Assembly (NCBI GenBank): GCA_963730405.1
Contig: CAVSRW010000016.1
Location: 1-64,000 of the forward strand
Origin: Gaiellasilicea sp963730405
GTDB taxonomy: Bacteria; Actinomycetota; Thermoleophilia; Gaiellales; Gaiellaceae
Direction: 5' to 3'
DNA length: 64,000 nucleotides
Shown: positions 1 to 9,327 of the stretch, one piece after another
How the letters are laid out: the number at the start of each line of letters is the position of its first letter
How positions within the stretch are numbered: position 1 is the stretch's first letter
Position numbers and translations under genes: made by a program
Notes under the pieces: generated by a model
Told to the model about the DNA's origin: nothing
What the model saw: the letters and a program-made list of their open reading frames with translations, nothing else
Database searches by the model: none

Positions 1-110
1 GCTGCCTTCGCCTGAGGCCTCGCGTCCACAGCCGCGAAGGCGCTCGATGCGGCCAGGCTCGTTACGACGCACAGGGCGCCGAGGACGAGCCAAAAGGTCC
101 GTCTACGCAT
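1..110 (-). CDS. N-terminus of a secreted protein (cut by window edge)
   Basis: The minus strand reads ATG at 110, preceded by a strong purine-rich ribosome site (GGGAGGG). It opens with MRRRTF, a hydrophobic stretch and an AFA-A signal-peptidase-I-like site, then runs off the window after about 36 codons. It lies about 100 bases downstream of atpG on the same strand, where atpD would normally stand. The mature part is not visible, so no function is assigned. Confidence 0.6.
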   Translation of the reverse strand, partial: MRRRTFWLVLGALCVVTSLAASSAFAAVDARPQAKA

Positions 111-213
111 TACTTTCCCTCCCAATCGGAACGTTCGCCGGTCATCCGCTACGACCGGTCACGCGAGATTCGACGTTCGCGGGGCCGGATTGTTAGTAAG
201 AAGAGGTGCCGGG

Positions 214-1104
214 TTACGAGAGTGCCTCGGCGCCGGCCACGACCTCCAGGATCTCCTGGGTGATCTCGGCCTGTCGGGCACGGTTCATCTGCAGCGTCAG
301 CGAGTCGATCAGCTCGCCCGCGTTCTTCGACGCGTTCCGCATCGCGGTCATCCGCGCGCCCTGCTCGGAGGCGGCCGACTCGAGCAGCGCGCGGTACACC
401 TGCGTCTCGAGGTAGACGGGCAGCAGGCGCGCGAGAATCTCCTCCGGCTCCGGCTCGAAGATGAAGTCGCCGCGCATCGCGTCGTCGCGGCGCTCTTCCT
501 CGTCGGTCTCGAGGATGTCGGCCGAGATCGGAAGCAACTCGAGCTCGGTCACCGTCTGCACGAGCGGTGAGACGTAAGCGTTGAAGATCACGACCGCACG
601 GTCGATCTCGCCCTCGACGTACAGCTCCCCCACCCGGTGCGCGATCGCCTGCGCGTCGGCGTACGCCGGCCGGTCGGTGAAGCCGACGTACTCGCCGGCC
701 GTCTCGTAGCGGCGGAAGGCGAACGTCGAGCGGCCCTTCTTGCCGACCGCAATGAACTTCACGTCCTTGCCCTCGGCACGGAGCTGCCGCTCGACCGCGA
801 AGGCGCGGCGGATGATCTGCGCGTTGAACGGCCCAGCCAGACCGCGGTCCCCCGTGAGCGTGACGACCGCGACCGTCTTCACCTCCTCGCGCTGCTGCAG
901 GAGCGGCAGGCCACGGACGGAGGCGCTGGCGCGGCCCACGCCCGCGATCAGCTCCCGCATCGTGTCGGCGTAGGGGCGCATCGCCTCGATCCGGGTCTGC
1001 GCGCGGCGCAGCCGGGCCGAGGCGACGAGCTCCATCGCCTTCGTGATCTTGCTGGTGTTCTTGACGGAGCGGACGCGCCGCTTCAGGTCTTGAACCGACG
1101 CCAT
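214..1104 (-). CDS. atpG: ATP synthase F1 subunit gamma
   Basis: The central rotor stalk of F1, coupling c-ring rotation to catalysis in alpha3beta3. The 296-residue protein has the typical N-terminus MASVQDLKRRVRSVKNTSKI followed by KAMELVASARLRRAQ. The C-terminal coiled-coil signature is MRNASKNAGELIDSLTLQMNRARQAEITQEI. Length is normal for bacterial gamma. The ATG directly abuts the TAG of atpA (TAGATG), so the two are translationally coupled. It is the last atp gene seen in this direction; beta and epsilon are not in the window. Confidence 0.97.
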   Translation of the reverse strand: MASVQDLKRRVRSVKNTSKITKAMELVASARLRRAQTRIEAMRPYADTMRELIAGVGRASASVRGLPLLQQREEVKTVAVVTLTGDRGLAGPFNAQIIRRAFAVERQLRAEGKDVKFIAVGKKGRSTFAFRRYETAGEYVGFTDRPAYADAQAIAHRVGELYVEGEIDRAVVIFNAYVSPLVQTVTELELLPISADILETDEEERRDDAMRGDFIFEPEPEEILARLLPVYLETQVYRALLESAASEQGARMTAMRNASKNAGELIDSLTLQMNRARQAEITQEILEVVAGAEALS

Positions 1105-2634
<1,530 letters not shown>

Positions 2635-2650
2635 ATTGACTCCTTGCGGC

Positions 2651-2830
2651 TCAGGTGACGATCGGTGGGAAGGGGTTTCGGGCGCCCATGGCAGAGCAGC
2701 CGTCGGCGGGCGGAGCCGGGCTTTGCCCGGCGGGAGCCCAGCAGCGGTTGTCAGAAACGACGCGACGAAGGAGGGGGCTCGTGGGGGAACCATGGGTTCC
2801 CCCACGACGATCTTCGGGGCGTAGCTTCAA
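2651..2830 (-). CDS. Putative 59-aa leader ORF ahead of atpA
   Basis: The duplicated start region gives AAGGAG, 5 bases, then TTG AAG CTA CGC, encoding KLRPED as in AtpA. The frame then diverges and stays open for 59 codons, ending in TGA at 2651, about 17 bases before the atpA GTG. The product is rich in Pro, Gly and Arg and resembles nothing I recognise. It may be a coupling leader for atpA or an accidental remnant of an insertion. The evidence is the initiation signal and position only. Confidence 0.3.
   Translation of the reverse strand: MKLRPEDRRGGTHGSPTSPLLRRVVSDNRCWAPAGQSPAPPADGCSAMGARNPFPPIVT
2709..2736. repeat. Family B palindromic repeat core, copy R1
   Basis: A 28-base GC-rich palindromic core differing by a single base (T for C in the loop) from 5560-5587. 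It lies inside the inserted stretch between atpH and atpA. The arms are GCCGGGC and GCCCGGC around a 2-base loop. Confidence 0.7.
2779..2807 (-). promoter_or_regulatory. 13-bp perfect hairpin in the atpH-atpA gap
   Basis: Arms 2779-2791 and 2795-2807 are perfect complements around a 3-base loop. In the transcript it starts about 24 bases after the atpH stop. There is no T-run, so it is not a clean intrinsic terminator. It could act as an mRNA processing or stability element that sets atpA expression relative to the upstream genes. Confidence 0.6.
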
Positions 2831-2831
2831 C

Positions 2832-3365
2832 TCAGCTCCTTGTTACGAGTTCATGGCGTAGACGGTTGAGGCGGCCGCGCACACTGGCGTCGAGGCGGTG
2901 CGAGCCGACCTGGAGGACGATGCCGCCGATCAGCGCCGGGTCGACCGAACGCGTCGCCTCCACGGTGCGGCCGGAGGACTGCTCGATCTTCTCGACGATC
3001 GAGGCGGCCTCTGCGTCCGAAAGCTCGTAGGCGGTGGTCAGCGCGACGGTCAGTCGCCCCGCCTCGGCGGCGACGAGCGCGTCGAACTCGCGGTAGACCT
3101 CGTCGAGCTGGGCGGTGCGGCCTTTCTCCGAGAGGAGGAGGACGAAGTTGCGGACCAGCTCGTCGGCGTCGGCGAGGATCTCGCGCAGTGCAGCCGCCCG
3201 CTCGTCGCGCTCGATCTGCGGATTCGCGAGCAGACCGCGCAGCTCGGGGACCGCGTCGACGGCTGCGACGAACTCGCCGAGCTCGGTGTGGACGACGTCG
3301 AGCGAGCCCGCCTCCTTGGCTGCCTGGAAGAGCGACCGGGCATACATGCGGGGCGCGACGGCCAC
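2832..3365 (-). CDS. atpH: ATP synthase F1 subunit delta
   Basis: Peripheral-stalk cap linking subunit b to the top of F1, 177 residues from GTG 3365. Delta-like segments include MYARSLFQAAKEAG near the start and, at the C-terminus, the family signature DPALIGGIVLQVGSHRLDAS. The GTG overlaps the atpF stop (TAGTG) and AGGG precedes it. A later ATG (codon 7) is possible and would shorten the protein slightly. Length is normal. Confidence 0.93.
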   Translation of the reverse strand: MAVAPRMYARSLFQAAKEAGSLDVVHTELGEFVAAVDAVPELRGLLANPQIERDERAAALREILADADELVRNFVLLLSEKGRTAQLDEVYREFDALVAAEAGRLTVALTTAYELSDAEAASIVEKIEQSSGRTVEATRSVDPALIGGIVLQVGSHRLDASVRGRLNRLRHELVTRS

Positions 3366-3892
3366 TAGACCCTTTCCGTCTCCAGGGCGGAGAAGTCGAG
3401 CTCGCCGATCGCATCGTCGATCAGCCGCTTGTGGTCGGCCTGGTCGAGCACCTTGCCGGTCACCTTCTGGGTCGCGATCAGCGTCAGGTCGGCGACCTCG
3501 GCGCGGATCTGCTCCAGCGCACGAACGGTCTCGGCCTCGATCTGCTTGCGGGTGTCCTCGAGCCGGCGCTGCCGGTCGGCCTCGACCTCCTCGCGGGCGC
3601 GCTCGCGCTGCGCCTCGCCGTCGGCGCGGGCCTGCGCGAGGATCGCCGACGCCTCGCTCTTCGCCTGCCCCATCAGCTGCCTGTGCTCCTCGAGGAGCGC
3701 CCGCGCCTCGCGGCGCGTGTTCTCCGCCTCCTCGACGGACGAGCGGATGCGGTCGCGGCGCTCGTCGATCGTCTTCTGGATCGGCCCGAACGCGAACTTC
3801 TTCAGGACGAAGAAGGTGATCGCGAAGCAGACGAGGGTCCAGATCATCAGACCCGGGACGACTTCGATCAGCGGTGAAGCGGCGAGCAGCAT
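3365..3892 (-). CDS. atpF: ATP synthase F0 subunit b
   Basis: Peripheral-stalk subunit of 175 residues. One N-terminal membrane helix (about residues 9-30, PGLMIWTLVCFAITFFVL) is followed by FGPIQKTIDERRDRI and a long charged, alanine-rich coiled coil, the standard b layout. It sits 18 bases behind atpE and overlaps atpH by one base. Confidence 0.95.
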   Translation of the reverse strand: MLLAASPLIEVVPGLMIWTLVCFAITFFVLKKFAFGPIQKTIDERRDRIRSSVEEAENTRREARALLEEHRQLMGQAKSEASAILAQARADGEAQRERAREEVEADRQRRLEDTRKQIEAETVRALEQIRAEVADLTLIATQKVTGKVLDQADHKRLIDDAIGELDFSALETERV

Positions 3893-3910
3893 CTTCTCGG
3901 CCCTTTCTCT

Positions 3911-4171
3911 CTAGACCAGGACGTAGGCGAGCAGGCCGCCGATCAGGCCGTAGAAGACGACGGCCTCGGTGAGCGCGAACCCGAGCCACTGGATACCCGT
4001 CAGCTCGCCCTTGAGCTCGGGCTGCCGGGCGACCGCCTGGATCATCGAGCCGAAGATGTTGCCGATGCCGATGCCCGCGCCGAGCGAGCCGAGGCCGATA
4101 CCGAGCGCCAGCGCGATCGCCTTGCCGGCGTCGACGTTGCTCGCAGCCTCCTGTGCAATCAAGTTGAACAC
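3911..4171 (-). CDS. atpE: ATP synthase F0 subunit c
   Basis: Rotor-ring subunit of 86 residues from GTG 4171, with AAGGAGG upstream. Two membrane helices are joined by the polar loop ARQPE. Helix 1 carries a glycine ladder (GIGLGSLGAGIGIG) and helix 2 has the ion-binding glutamate at about residue 69 (GFALTEAVVFYGL). Neither Gln32-type nor other Na+ ligands are evident, so proton use is likely; this is inference. Confidence 0.95.
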   Translation of the reverse strand: MFNLIAQEAASNVDAGKAIALALGIGLGSLGAGIGIGNIFGSMIQAVARQPELKGELTGIQWLGFALTEAVVFYGLIGGLLAYVLV

Positions 4172-4185
4172 GTACTCCTCCTTGG

Positions 4186-5076
4186 TCAGTGCTCCGGCTC
4201 GATCGCCGAGCCGATGTAGATAGCGGAAAGGGCGGCGAAGATGAACGCCTGGATCGAGACGACGATCACGACCTCGAACAGGTAGAAGGTCGCGGCCGCC
4301 GGGATCGCGAGCACCGCGATCCCCAGGTTGCCGATCACGAAGATCAACCCGATGAAGGTCAGGATCAGCATGTGGCCGGCGAGCATGTTCGCGTAGAGAC
4401 GGACGCTGAGGCTGATCAGGCGCATGAACTGGCCGAGGATCTCGAGCGGGACGATCAGCGGGTACATCGCCTTGGGCACGTCCGGGATCCAGCTCTTGAA
4501 GTACTTGACGACGCCGTTGTGGCGAATGCCCTCGACGTGGGTGAAGACGAACGTCATCAGCGCGAGCGCGAGCGTGACGCTGATCGAGGACGTCGCCGCG
4601 TAGATCGCGAGGGTCGGGAGCTCGATTCCGAAGATCTCGAAGGTCTCCGTCGAGAGCGGCAGCGGGATGAAGCCGAGCAGGTTGATCACCCAGATGAAGA
4701 GCATCAGCGAGGCGACGTACGGGAACCAGCGGCCGATCGCCTTGTGCGGCAGGCCCTGCTCCGCGACCTGCACCTGCGCGACCTCGTAGACCATCTCGCC
4801 GACAGCCTGCCGCCGCCCGACCTCGTTCTTGGAGCCGATCCGGGCGCGCATCAGGAAGATCCCTAGGGCGATCGTGCAGATCGTGCCGAGGATGAGATAG
4901 GCGACGGCCTTGTTGATCGAGAGGTCGATCGGGCCGAGGTGGATCGGGATCCACTCGCCGATCTCGAAGTCGTGCTCGGGGTTGAACTCCTCCTCGCCGT
5001 TCTCGGTCGTCGACGCCAGCGCCAGCGAGGGCAGCGCCAGCCAGAGGAAGATCGCGAGCGCGCTAAGCCGTTTCAC
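4186..5076 (-). CDS. atpB: ATP synthase F0 subunit a
   Basis: Stator channel subunit of 296 residues. The start is taken as GTG 5076 because GGAGAG lies 4 bases upstream and the product begins VKRLSALAIFLWLALPSLALAS, a signal-like segment seen in actinobacterial a subunits. The essential-arginine helix is visible as LISLSVRLYANMLAGHMLI. It overlaps the preceding small membrane gene by 14 bases and precedes atpE in normal order. Confidence 0.95.
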   Translation of the reverse strand: MKRLSALAIFLWLALPSLALASTTENGEEEFNPEHDFEIGEWIPIHLGPIDLSINKAVAYLILGTICTIALGIFLMRARIGSKNEVGRRQAVGEMVYEVAQVQVAEQGLPHKAIGRWFPYVASLMLFIWVINLLGFIPLPLSTETFEIFGIELPTLAIYAATSSISVTLALALMTFVFTHVEGIRHNGVVKYFKSWIPDVPKAMYPLIVPLEILGQFMRLISLSVRLYANMLAGHMLILTFIGLIFVIGNLGIAVLAIPAAATFYLFEVVIVVSIQAFIFAALSAIYIGSAIEPEH

Positions 5077-5461
5077 GGGTCTCTCCGGAGAAGTAGAGCG
5101 CGAGCGAGACGGCCAGCTCGAGGGTGTAGGCGAGGGCGTACAGGAGCGTGACCGCGAGCGCGAGCCCCGGGTCGGTTGCCGCGAGCGCGATGACGACAAC
5201 CATCACCGCGAGCGCGCGAAAGGTCATTCCAAAGCCCACCACGCCTGAGCCGGCGAGGTTACCCATGCCCGAGCGGAGGTGCGTCAGTAGCGCCGCGAGC
5301 GCGCGCGAGGCTGCCCAGAGCGTCGCGCCGATCACCCACGCCTGCAGGTCCCAGCCGGCGGCGACGAAGATCGGCAACGCCAGCGCGATCACCGCGGCAC
5401 CCGCGACGAACGGCAGTTTCTGATCCGGCATCGGCCGCGGAGTGCTAAAAGCGCCGGTCAC
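5063..5461 (-). CDS. AtpI-like small membrane protein
   Basis: A 132-residue protein with about four hydrophobic segments and a polar C-terminus (SGETRETA). Its place just before atpB is that of atpI in actinobacterial operons, and a role in F0 assembly follows from position. Sequence similarity is weak and I cannot name a definite family. GTG 5461 has AGGAG about 10 bases upstream, inside the neighbouring repeat element. ATG 5431 is an alternative start with no ribosome site. Confidence 0.7.
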   Translation of the reverse strand: MTGAFSTPRPMPDQKLPFVAGAAVIALALPIFVAAGWDLQAWVIGATLWAASRALAALLTHLRSGMGNLAGSGVVGFGMTFRALAVMVVVIALAATDPGLALAVTLLYALAYTLELAVSLALYFSGETRETA

Positions 5462-5462
5462 G

Positions 5463-5609
5463 CCCGCCGCTCCTGGCGCGCCGCTCGCGGTGCCCGGCCG
5501 GAGAGGACAGTACGGACGTACGGACTCGGAGAGCCGGGCGCCGCGTGCGGCGCGAAGCCGGCGGAGCCGGGCTCTGCCCGGCGGGAGTCGGCTGGCCAGG
5601 GGCGGCGGC
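5463..5609. repeat. Family B MITE-like repeat, copy R2
   Basis: About 147 bases with imperfect terminal inverted repeats (5463-5482 against 5590-5609, roughly 16 of 20 pairing) around a palindromic core at 5560-5587. The inner part from 5475 aligns along its whole length with 45674-45804, about three quarters identical by eye. It fills the gap between atpZ and the atpI-like gene and contains that gene's likely ribosome site. Confidence 0.65.
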
Positions 5610-5615
5610 CGGCCA

Positions 5616-5831
5616 TCAGATCGCGTGCCCGTAGCGCTTGTAGGTCATGAAGACGCCGATCGGGATCCCGAGGATCGCGCCGATCAGGAATCCCCAGGCG
5701 ACCGATCCGGCGAGCCAGCCGATCAGGATCCCGATCACGATCACCGCGGCGGTCGTCCCGATCAAGACCGAGCCTGCGCCCGCGAGGCTGAGGTTCGGGG
5801 TCGGCGTGGGCTCCATCGGCGGGGCGAGCAT
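5616..5831 (-). CDS. atpZ: AtpZ/AtpI-family F0F1 accessory protein
   Basis: A 71-residue protein with two membrane helices. The C-terminal GFLIGAILGIPIGVFMTYKR is the glycine-spaced hairpin typical of the ATPase_gene1 (AtpZ) family, small proteins linked to F0 assembly or divalent-ion movement. It is the first gene of the atp block. The start could be ATG 5831 or the sixth codon (ATG); neither has a strong ribosome site. Confidence 0.75.
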   Translation of the reverse strand: MLAPPMEPTPTPNLSLAGAGSVLIGTTAAVIVIGILIGWLAGSVAWGFLIGAILGIPIGVFMTYKRYGHAI

Positions 5832-5899
5832 AGCAGAGCTTGTGACAGCCTAAATCCGCCTGGTTTCGTGGAAAAGCGGTGACTTTGTACGATGAGTTG

Positions 5900-6228
5900 A
5901 TGGGACGTCTGGTCCTCGTCCACGGCTCGGTCACGAACGGCTCGATGACGTGGGGCGCGCAGCGGGAGCTGGCGGATCGCTGGGAGCTCGTCGTCCTCGA
6001 CCGGCCCGGATTCTCGCCCAATCCACCCGTCGAGCGGGTCGACTTCGACGCGGACGCGGACTGGCTCGCCGCCGGCTCGACGTTCACGCCGCCTTCGACG
6101 CGATCTGCGACGCGCTCGAGCGGGACCTCGGCGCCGAGCGCGCCATCCTGCCGGGCGCCGGGCACACCGTCCAGCGCGCGCAGGGCTTCAACGAGACGCT
6201 CGCGGGCTTCCTGGAGCGCGCCGGCTAG
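5900..6228 (+). pseudogene. Internally deleted alpha/beta hydrolase remnant
   Basis: The reading begins MGRLVLVHGSVTNGSMTWG, a hydrolase N-terminus with oxyanion HGS, and continues to about DADWLA. It then needs a frame change to read AAFDAICDALERDLGAE and GAGHTVQ, the C-terminal part with the catalytic histidine. The middle of the fold, including the GxSxG nucleophile, is missing; only about 110 of the usual 230 or more residues remain. It lies antisense to the wecA-atpZ gap and its final TAG shares a CTAG with the wecA stop. It is almost certainly non-functional. Confidence 0.75.
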
Positions 6229-7352
6229 GCGGAGCGGCGCTGCTCGTCGACCGGCTCGTGGCGGCGACCGAGCCGGAAGCGGCGTGGATTCGTCGACTTG
6301 ACGATCTCGAGCACGTAGACGACGTAGAGCGAGAACGCGAGCGCAACGAGGGCGATCGCGGCGACGGCGACCGTCTCCCAGAGGTGCCAGACACCGCCTT
6401 CGCGGAAGGGAATGAAGCGGGTCGCGAGCGCCGCGCCGGCGAGCGTCGCGCACCAGGCCCACATCGTCACGGCGGCCCGGCGTTGCGAGAAGCCGCGGCG
6501 GAGGAAGCGGAAGTGCAGGTGCGCCTGGTCGGGCGAGGAGATCGGCTGCCGGTGCTTCAGCCTGCGGGCGACGACGAAGGACGTGTCGAGGATCGGCACG
6601 GCGAGCACGAGCAGCGGCAGCAGCAGCACGACCGTCGACGCCGTCTTCAGCAGCCCCTGGACGGAGACCGCGGCGAGCAGGAAGCCGAGCCCGAGTGCGC
6701 CCGAGTCGCCCATGAAGATCCGCGCCGGGAAGAAGTTGTGGCGGAGGAACCCGATGCAGGCGCCCGCGATGATGGCGGAGAGAATCGCCGGGTCGGGCTT
6801 GCCGAGCGAGAGGGAGAGGATCGCGTAGGTGACGCCGGCGATCGCGCACACGCCGGCTGCGAGCCCGTCCATCCCGTCGAGGAAGTTGACCATGTTCATC
6901 ACCGCGACGATCCAGACCATGGTCAGCGGGACCCCGACTACAGCGGGCAGGTCGACCGGGCCGAGGAAGGGGAAGGTGAAATGGTCGATCCAGACCCCGA
7001 AGAAAGGCGGGATCGCGGCCGCGACCACCTGGCCCGCGAGCTTGCGGCCCGGCTTCAGCACCCGGAAGTCGTCGATCGCTCCGACCACGGTCGCGACCGC
7101 GGCGCCGAGGAGAACGCCGCGCGTCTCAGGGCCGAGCTCGAGGAACGCGAGCGCAGGCACGAAGATCCCGAAGAAGATCGCGATCCCGCCCAGGCGCGGG
7201 ATCGGGTTCGGGTTCAGCCGCCTCGCCTCGGGCCGGTCGACCACCCCGAGCAGGCGTGCCATCCCGCCCACCGCCGGTGTCAGGAGGATCACGATCACGA
7301 ACGCGGACACCGCGCCGTAGATCACCTCCGGATGGTCGCGCAGCGCGTCCAT
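6225..7352 (-). CDS. wecA: Undecaprenyl-phosphate GlcNAc-1-phosphate transferase
   Basis: Polytopic membrane enzyme of the MraY/WecA/TagO family. It transfers a sugar-1-phosphate, usually GlcNAc-1-P, to undecaprenyl phosphate to start cell-wall or surface glycan synthesis. The 375 residues contain the family motifs VVGAIDDF, NMVNFLDGMDGLAAG and FMGDSGALGLGF, a late HxHxH-like HLHFRF, and about ten hydrophobic helices. Its place between sua5/glyA/upp and atpI matches rfe/wecA in actinobacterial genomes. Confidence 0.9.
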   Translation of the reverse strand: MDALRDHPEVIYGAVSAFVIVILLTPAVGGMARLLGVVDRPEARRLNPNPIPRLGGIAIFFGIFVPALAFLELGPETRGVLLGAAVATVVGAIDDFRVLKPGRKLAGQVVAAAIPPFFGVWIDHFTFPFLGPVDLPAVVGVPLTMVWIVAVMNMVNFLDGMDGLAAGVCAIAGVTYAILSLSLGKPDPAILSAIIAGACIGFLRHNFFPARIFMGDSGALGLGFLLAAVSVQGLLKTASTVVLLLPLLVLAVPILDTSFVVARRLKHRQPISSPDQAHLHFRFLRRGFSQRRAAVTMWAWCATLAGAALATRFIPFREGGVWHLWETVAVAAIALVALAFSLYVVYVLEIVKSTNPRRFRLGRRHEPVDEQRRSA

Positions 7353-7361
7353 CGCCCCTGC

Positions 7362-8009
7362 CTACTTCGTTCCGTAGAGCCGGTCGCCTGCGTCTCCCAG
7401 GCCCGGCACGATGTACCCCTTGTCGTTCAGCTCGCGGTCGATCGCCGCGCAGACGATGTGGACGTCCGGATGCTCCTCGTGCACGCGTGCAATCCCGACT
7501 GGAGCGGCGACGAGGCACACGAGTGTCACCGTGCGGGCGCCGGCGGCCTTCACCGACGCGACCGCTGCCGCACTCGAGTTGCCGGTCGCGAGCATCGGGT
7601 CGAGGATGATCGCGTCCCGCTCGGAGAGGTCCTCGGGCAGCTTCACGTAGTACTCGACCGGCTGCAGGGTCTCCTCGTCTCGGTAGAGGCCGATGAACCC
7701 GACCCGGGCGCTCGAGATCAGCGAGAGCACTCCTTCGAGCATCCCGAGCCCCGCGCGCAGGACCGGGTTGACGGCGACCTTCTTGCCCGAGATCCGCTGC
7801 GCCTGCATCTTCTCGAGCGGGGTCTCGATCTCGACCGGCTCCGTCGGGAAGTCCTTCGTCGCCTCGTAGGTGAGCAGGAGCGTCAGCTCGTTGACGAGCT
7901 TGCGGAAGTGGACGGTCGGCGTCTCCCTGTCGCGCAGGTACGACAGCTTGTGCTGGACCAGCGGATGCATGACCTCGGTGACTCGGCCCGTTGCCTGCGT
8001 GGCGGTCAT
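7362..8009 (-). CDS. upp: Uracil phosphoribosyltransferase
   Basis: Pyrimidine salvage enzyme (uracil + PRPP to UMP), 215 residues. The PRPP loop is DPMLATGNSSAAAV, and HPLVQHKLSYLRDRETPTVHFR is the classic N-terminus. The ATG overlaps the glyA stop as ATGA, so it is coupled to glyA. The normal Upp start corresponds to codon 14 (MHPLVQHK), so the first 13 residues are a short extension or the start lies inside. Confidence 0.95.
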   Translation of the reverse strand: MTATQATGRVTEVMHPLVQHKLSYLRDRETPTVHFRKLVNELTLLLTYEATKDFPTEPVEIETPLEKMQAQRISGKKVAVNPVLRAGLGMLEGVLSLISSARVGFIGLYRDEETLQPVEYYVKLPEDLSERDAIILDPMLATGNSSAAAVASVKAAGARTVTLVCLVAAPVGIARVHEEHPDVHIVCAAIDRELNDKGYIVPGLGDAGDRLYGTK

Positions 8010-9292
8010 GCGTAGGCGGTGTAGCCGCGGAACCCCGGGTAGAGCGGCCGCTTGGCGCACAGCGCCTCGGACCGGTCGCACAGCTCGCCGAGGTCCTGGT
8101 CGGCGAGCGCGCCGTGGATGATGCGGCCGACCTCGCGGAAGTCCTCCTCGTCGAAGCCGCGCATCGTCGCCGCGGGCGTCCCGATCCGGACCCCGGACGC
8201 AACCGTCGGCGGCCGCTCGTCGAACGGGACGGTGTTGCGGTTGACGGTCAGCTTGACTTCGTGCAGGCGCTCCTCCGCGTCCTTGCCCGTCCAGTCCGAC
8301 TTGCGCAGGTCGAGCTGGAGCAGGTGCGTGTCGGTCCCGCCCGTGACCACGTCGAGCCCGTGCTCGATCAGCTCCTCGGAGAGGGCATCGGCGTTCGCGC
8401 GCACCTGCTCCTGGTAGGAGCGGAACGCCGCCGACGCGGCGATCTTGAAGCAGGCCGCCTTCGCGGCGATCGCGTGCACGAGCGGTCCGCCCTGCATCCC
8501 CGGGAAGACGGCGCGGTCGACCGCCTGCGCGTGCTCCTGCCGGCAGAGCACGAAGCCCGAGCGTGGGCCGGCGAGCGTCTTGTGCGTCGTCGAGGTGACG
8601 ATGTCGCAGTGCTCGACGGGGTTCGGGTGCAGCCCCGCCGCGACCAGGCCGGAGAAGTGCGCCATGTCGCACATCAGGAGCGCACCGACCTCGTCCGCGA
8701 TCCTCCGGAACTCGGCGCTGTCCACGGTGCGCGGATAGGCGGAGCCGCCGCAGACGATCAACTTCGGCCGGTGCTGCTTCGCGAGCGCCAGCACCTCGTC
8801 GTAGTCGACCATCTCCGTGTCGCGCGAGACGCCGTAGTGCGCGATCGTGTAGAGCCGCCCGGAGAAATTGACCTTGAGGCCGTGCGTCAGGTGGCCGCCG
8901 TGGTCGAGCCGGAGGGAGAGGATCGTGTCGCCCGGCTGGAGGAGCGCGAAGTACGCGGCCATGTTCGCCTGCGCCCCGGCGTGCGGCTGCACGTTCGCGT
9001 GCTCGGCCCCGAAGAGATCCTTCGCGCGGTCGATCGCAAGCTGCTCGATCTCGTCCACGACCTCGCAGCCGCCGTAGTAGCGCTTGCCCGGGTAGCCCTC
9101 GGCGTACTTGTTCGTCGGCACCGACCCGACCGCCTCGAACACGCTCGGCCAGGTGAAGTTCTCGGATGCGATCAGCTCGATCTGGCCACGCTGGCGCTCG
9201 AGCTCCCGGCCGAGCAGCCGGGCGACCTCCGGGTCGATCTCCTCCAGCCCCGCGCTGCGAAGCTGGTCGAGCGTTTCCTGGGCGACGGCCAT
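8006..9292 (-). CDS. glyA: Serine hydroxymethyltransferase
   Basis: PLP enzyme converting serine and THF to glycine and methylene-THF, 428 residues. Conserved blocks are IELIASENFTWPSVFEA, NKYAEGYPGKRYYGG and the PLP-lysine segment DIVTSTTHKTLAGPRSG. The start ATG 9292 has GGAGGAGG upstream. It lies 35 bases after tsaC, which leaves no room for a glycine riboswitch. Confidence 0.97.
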   Translation of the reverse strand: MAVAQETLDQLRSAGLEEIDPEVARLLGRELERQRGQIELIASENFTWPSVFEAVGSVPTNKYAEGYPGKRYYGGCEVVDEIEQLAIDRAKDLFGAEHANVQPHAGAQANMAAYFALLQPGDTILSLRLDHGGHLTHGLKVNFSGRLYTIAHYGVSRDTEMVDYDEVLALAKQHRPKLIVCGGSAYPRTVDSAEFRRIADEVGALLMCDMAHFSGLVAAGLHPNPVEHCDIVTSTTHKTLAGPRSGFVLCRQEHAQAVDRAVFPGMQGGPLVHAIAAKAACFKIAASAAFRSYQEQVRANADALSEELIEHGLDVVTGGTDTHLLQLDLRKSDWTGKDAEERLHEVKLTVNRNTVPFDERPPTVASGVRIGTPAATMRGFDEEDFREVGRIIHGALADQDLGELCDRSEALCAKRPLYPGFRGYTAYA

Positions 9293-9327
9293 GCCGTTCC
9301 TCCTCCCGAGGCGGGGACGACCCGATG

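Noticed and set aside
2635..2805. Longer AtpA with 57 extra N-terminal residues
   Set aside because: The extra part is repeat and leader sequence; GTG 2634 has an ideal ribosome site and the family start.
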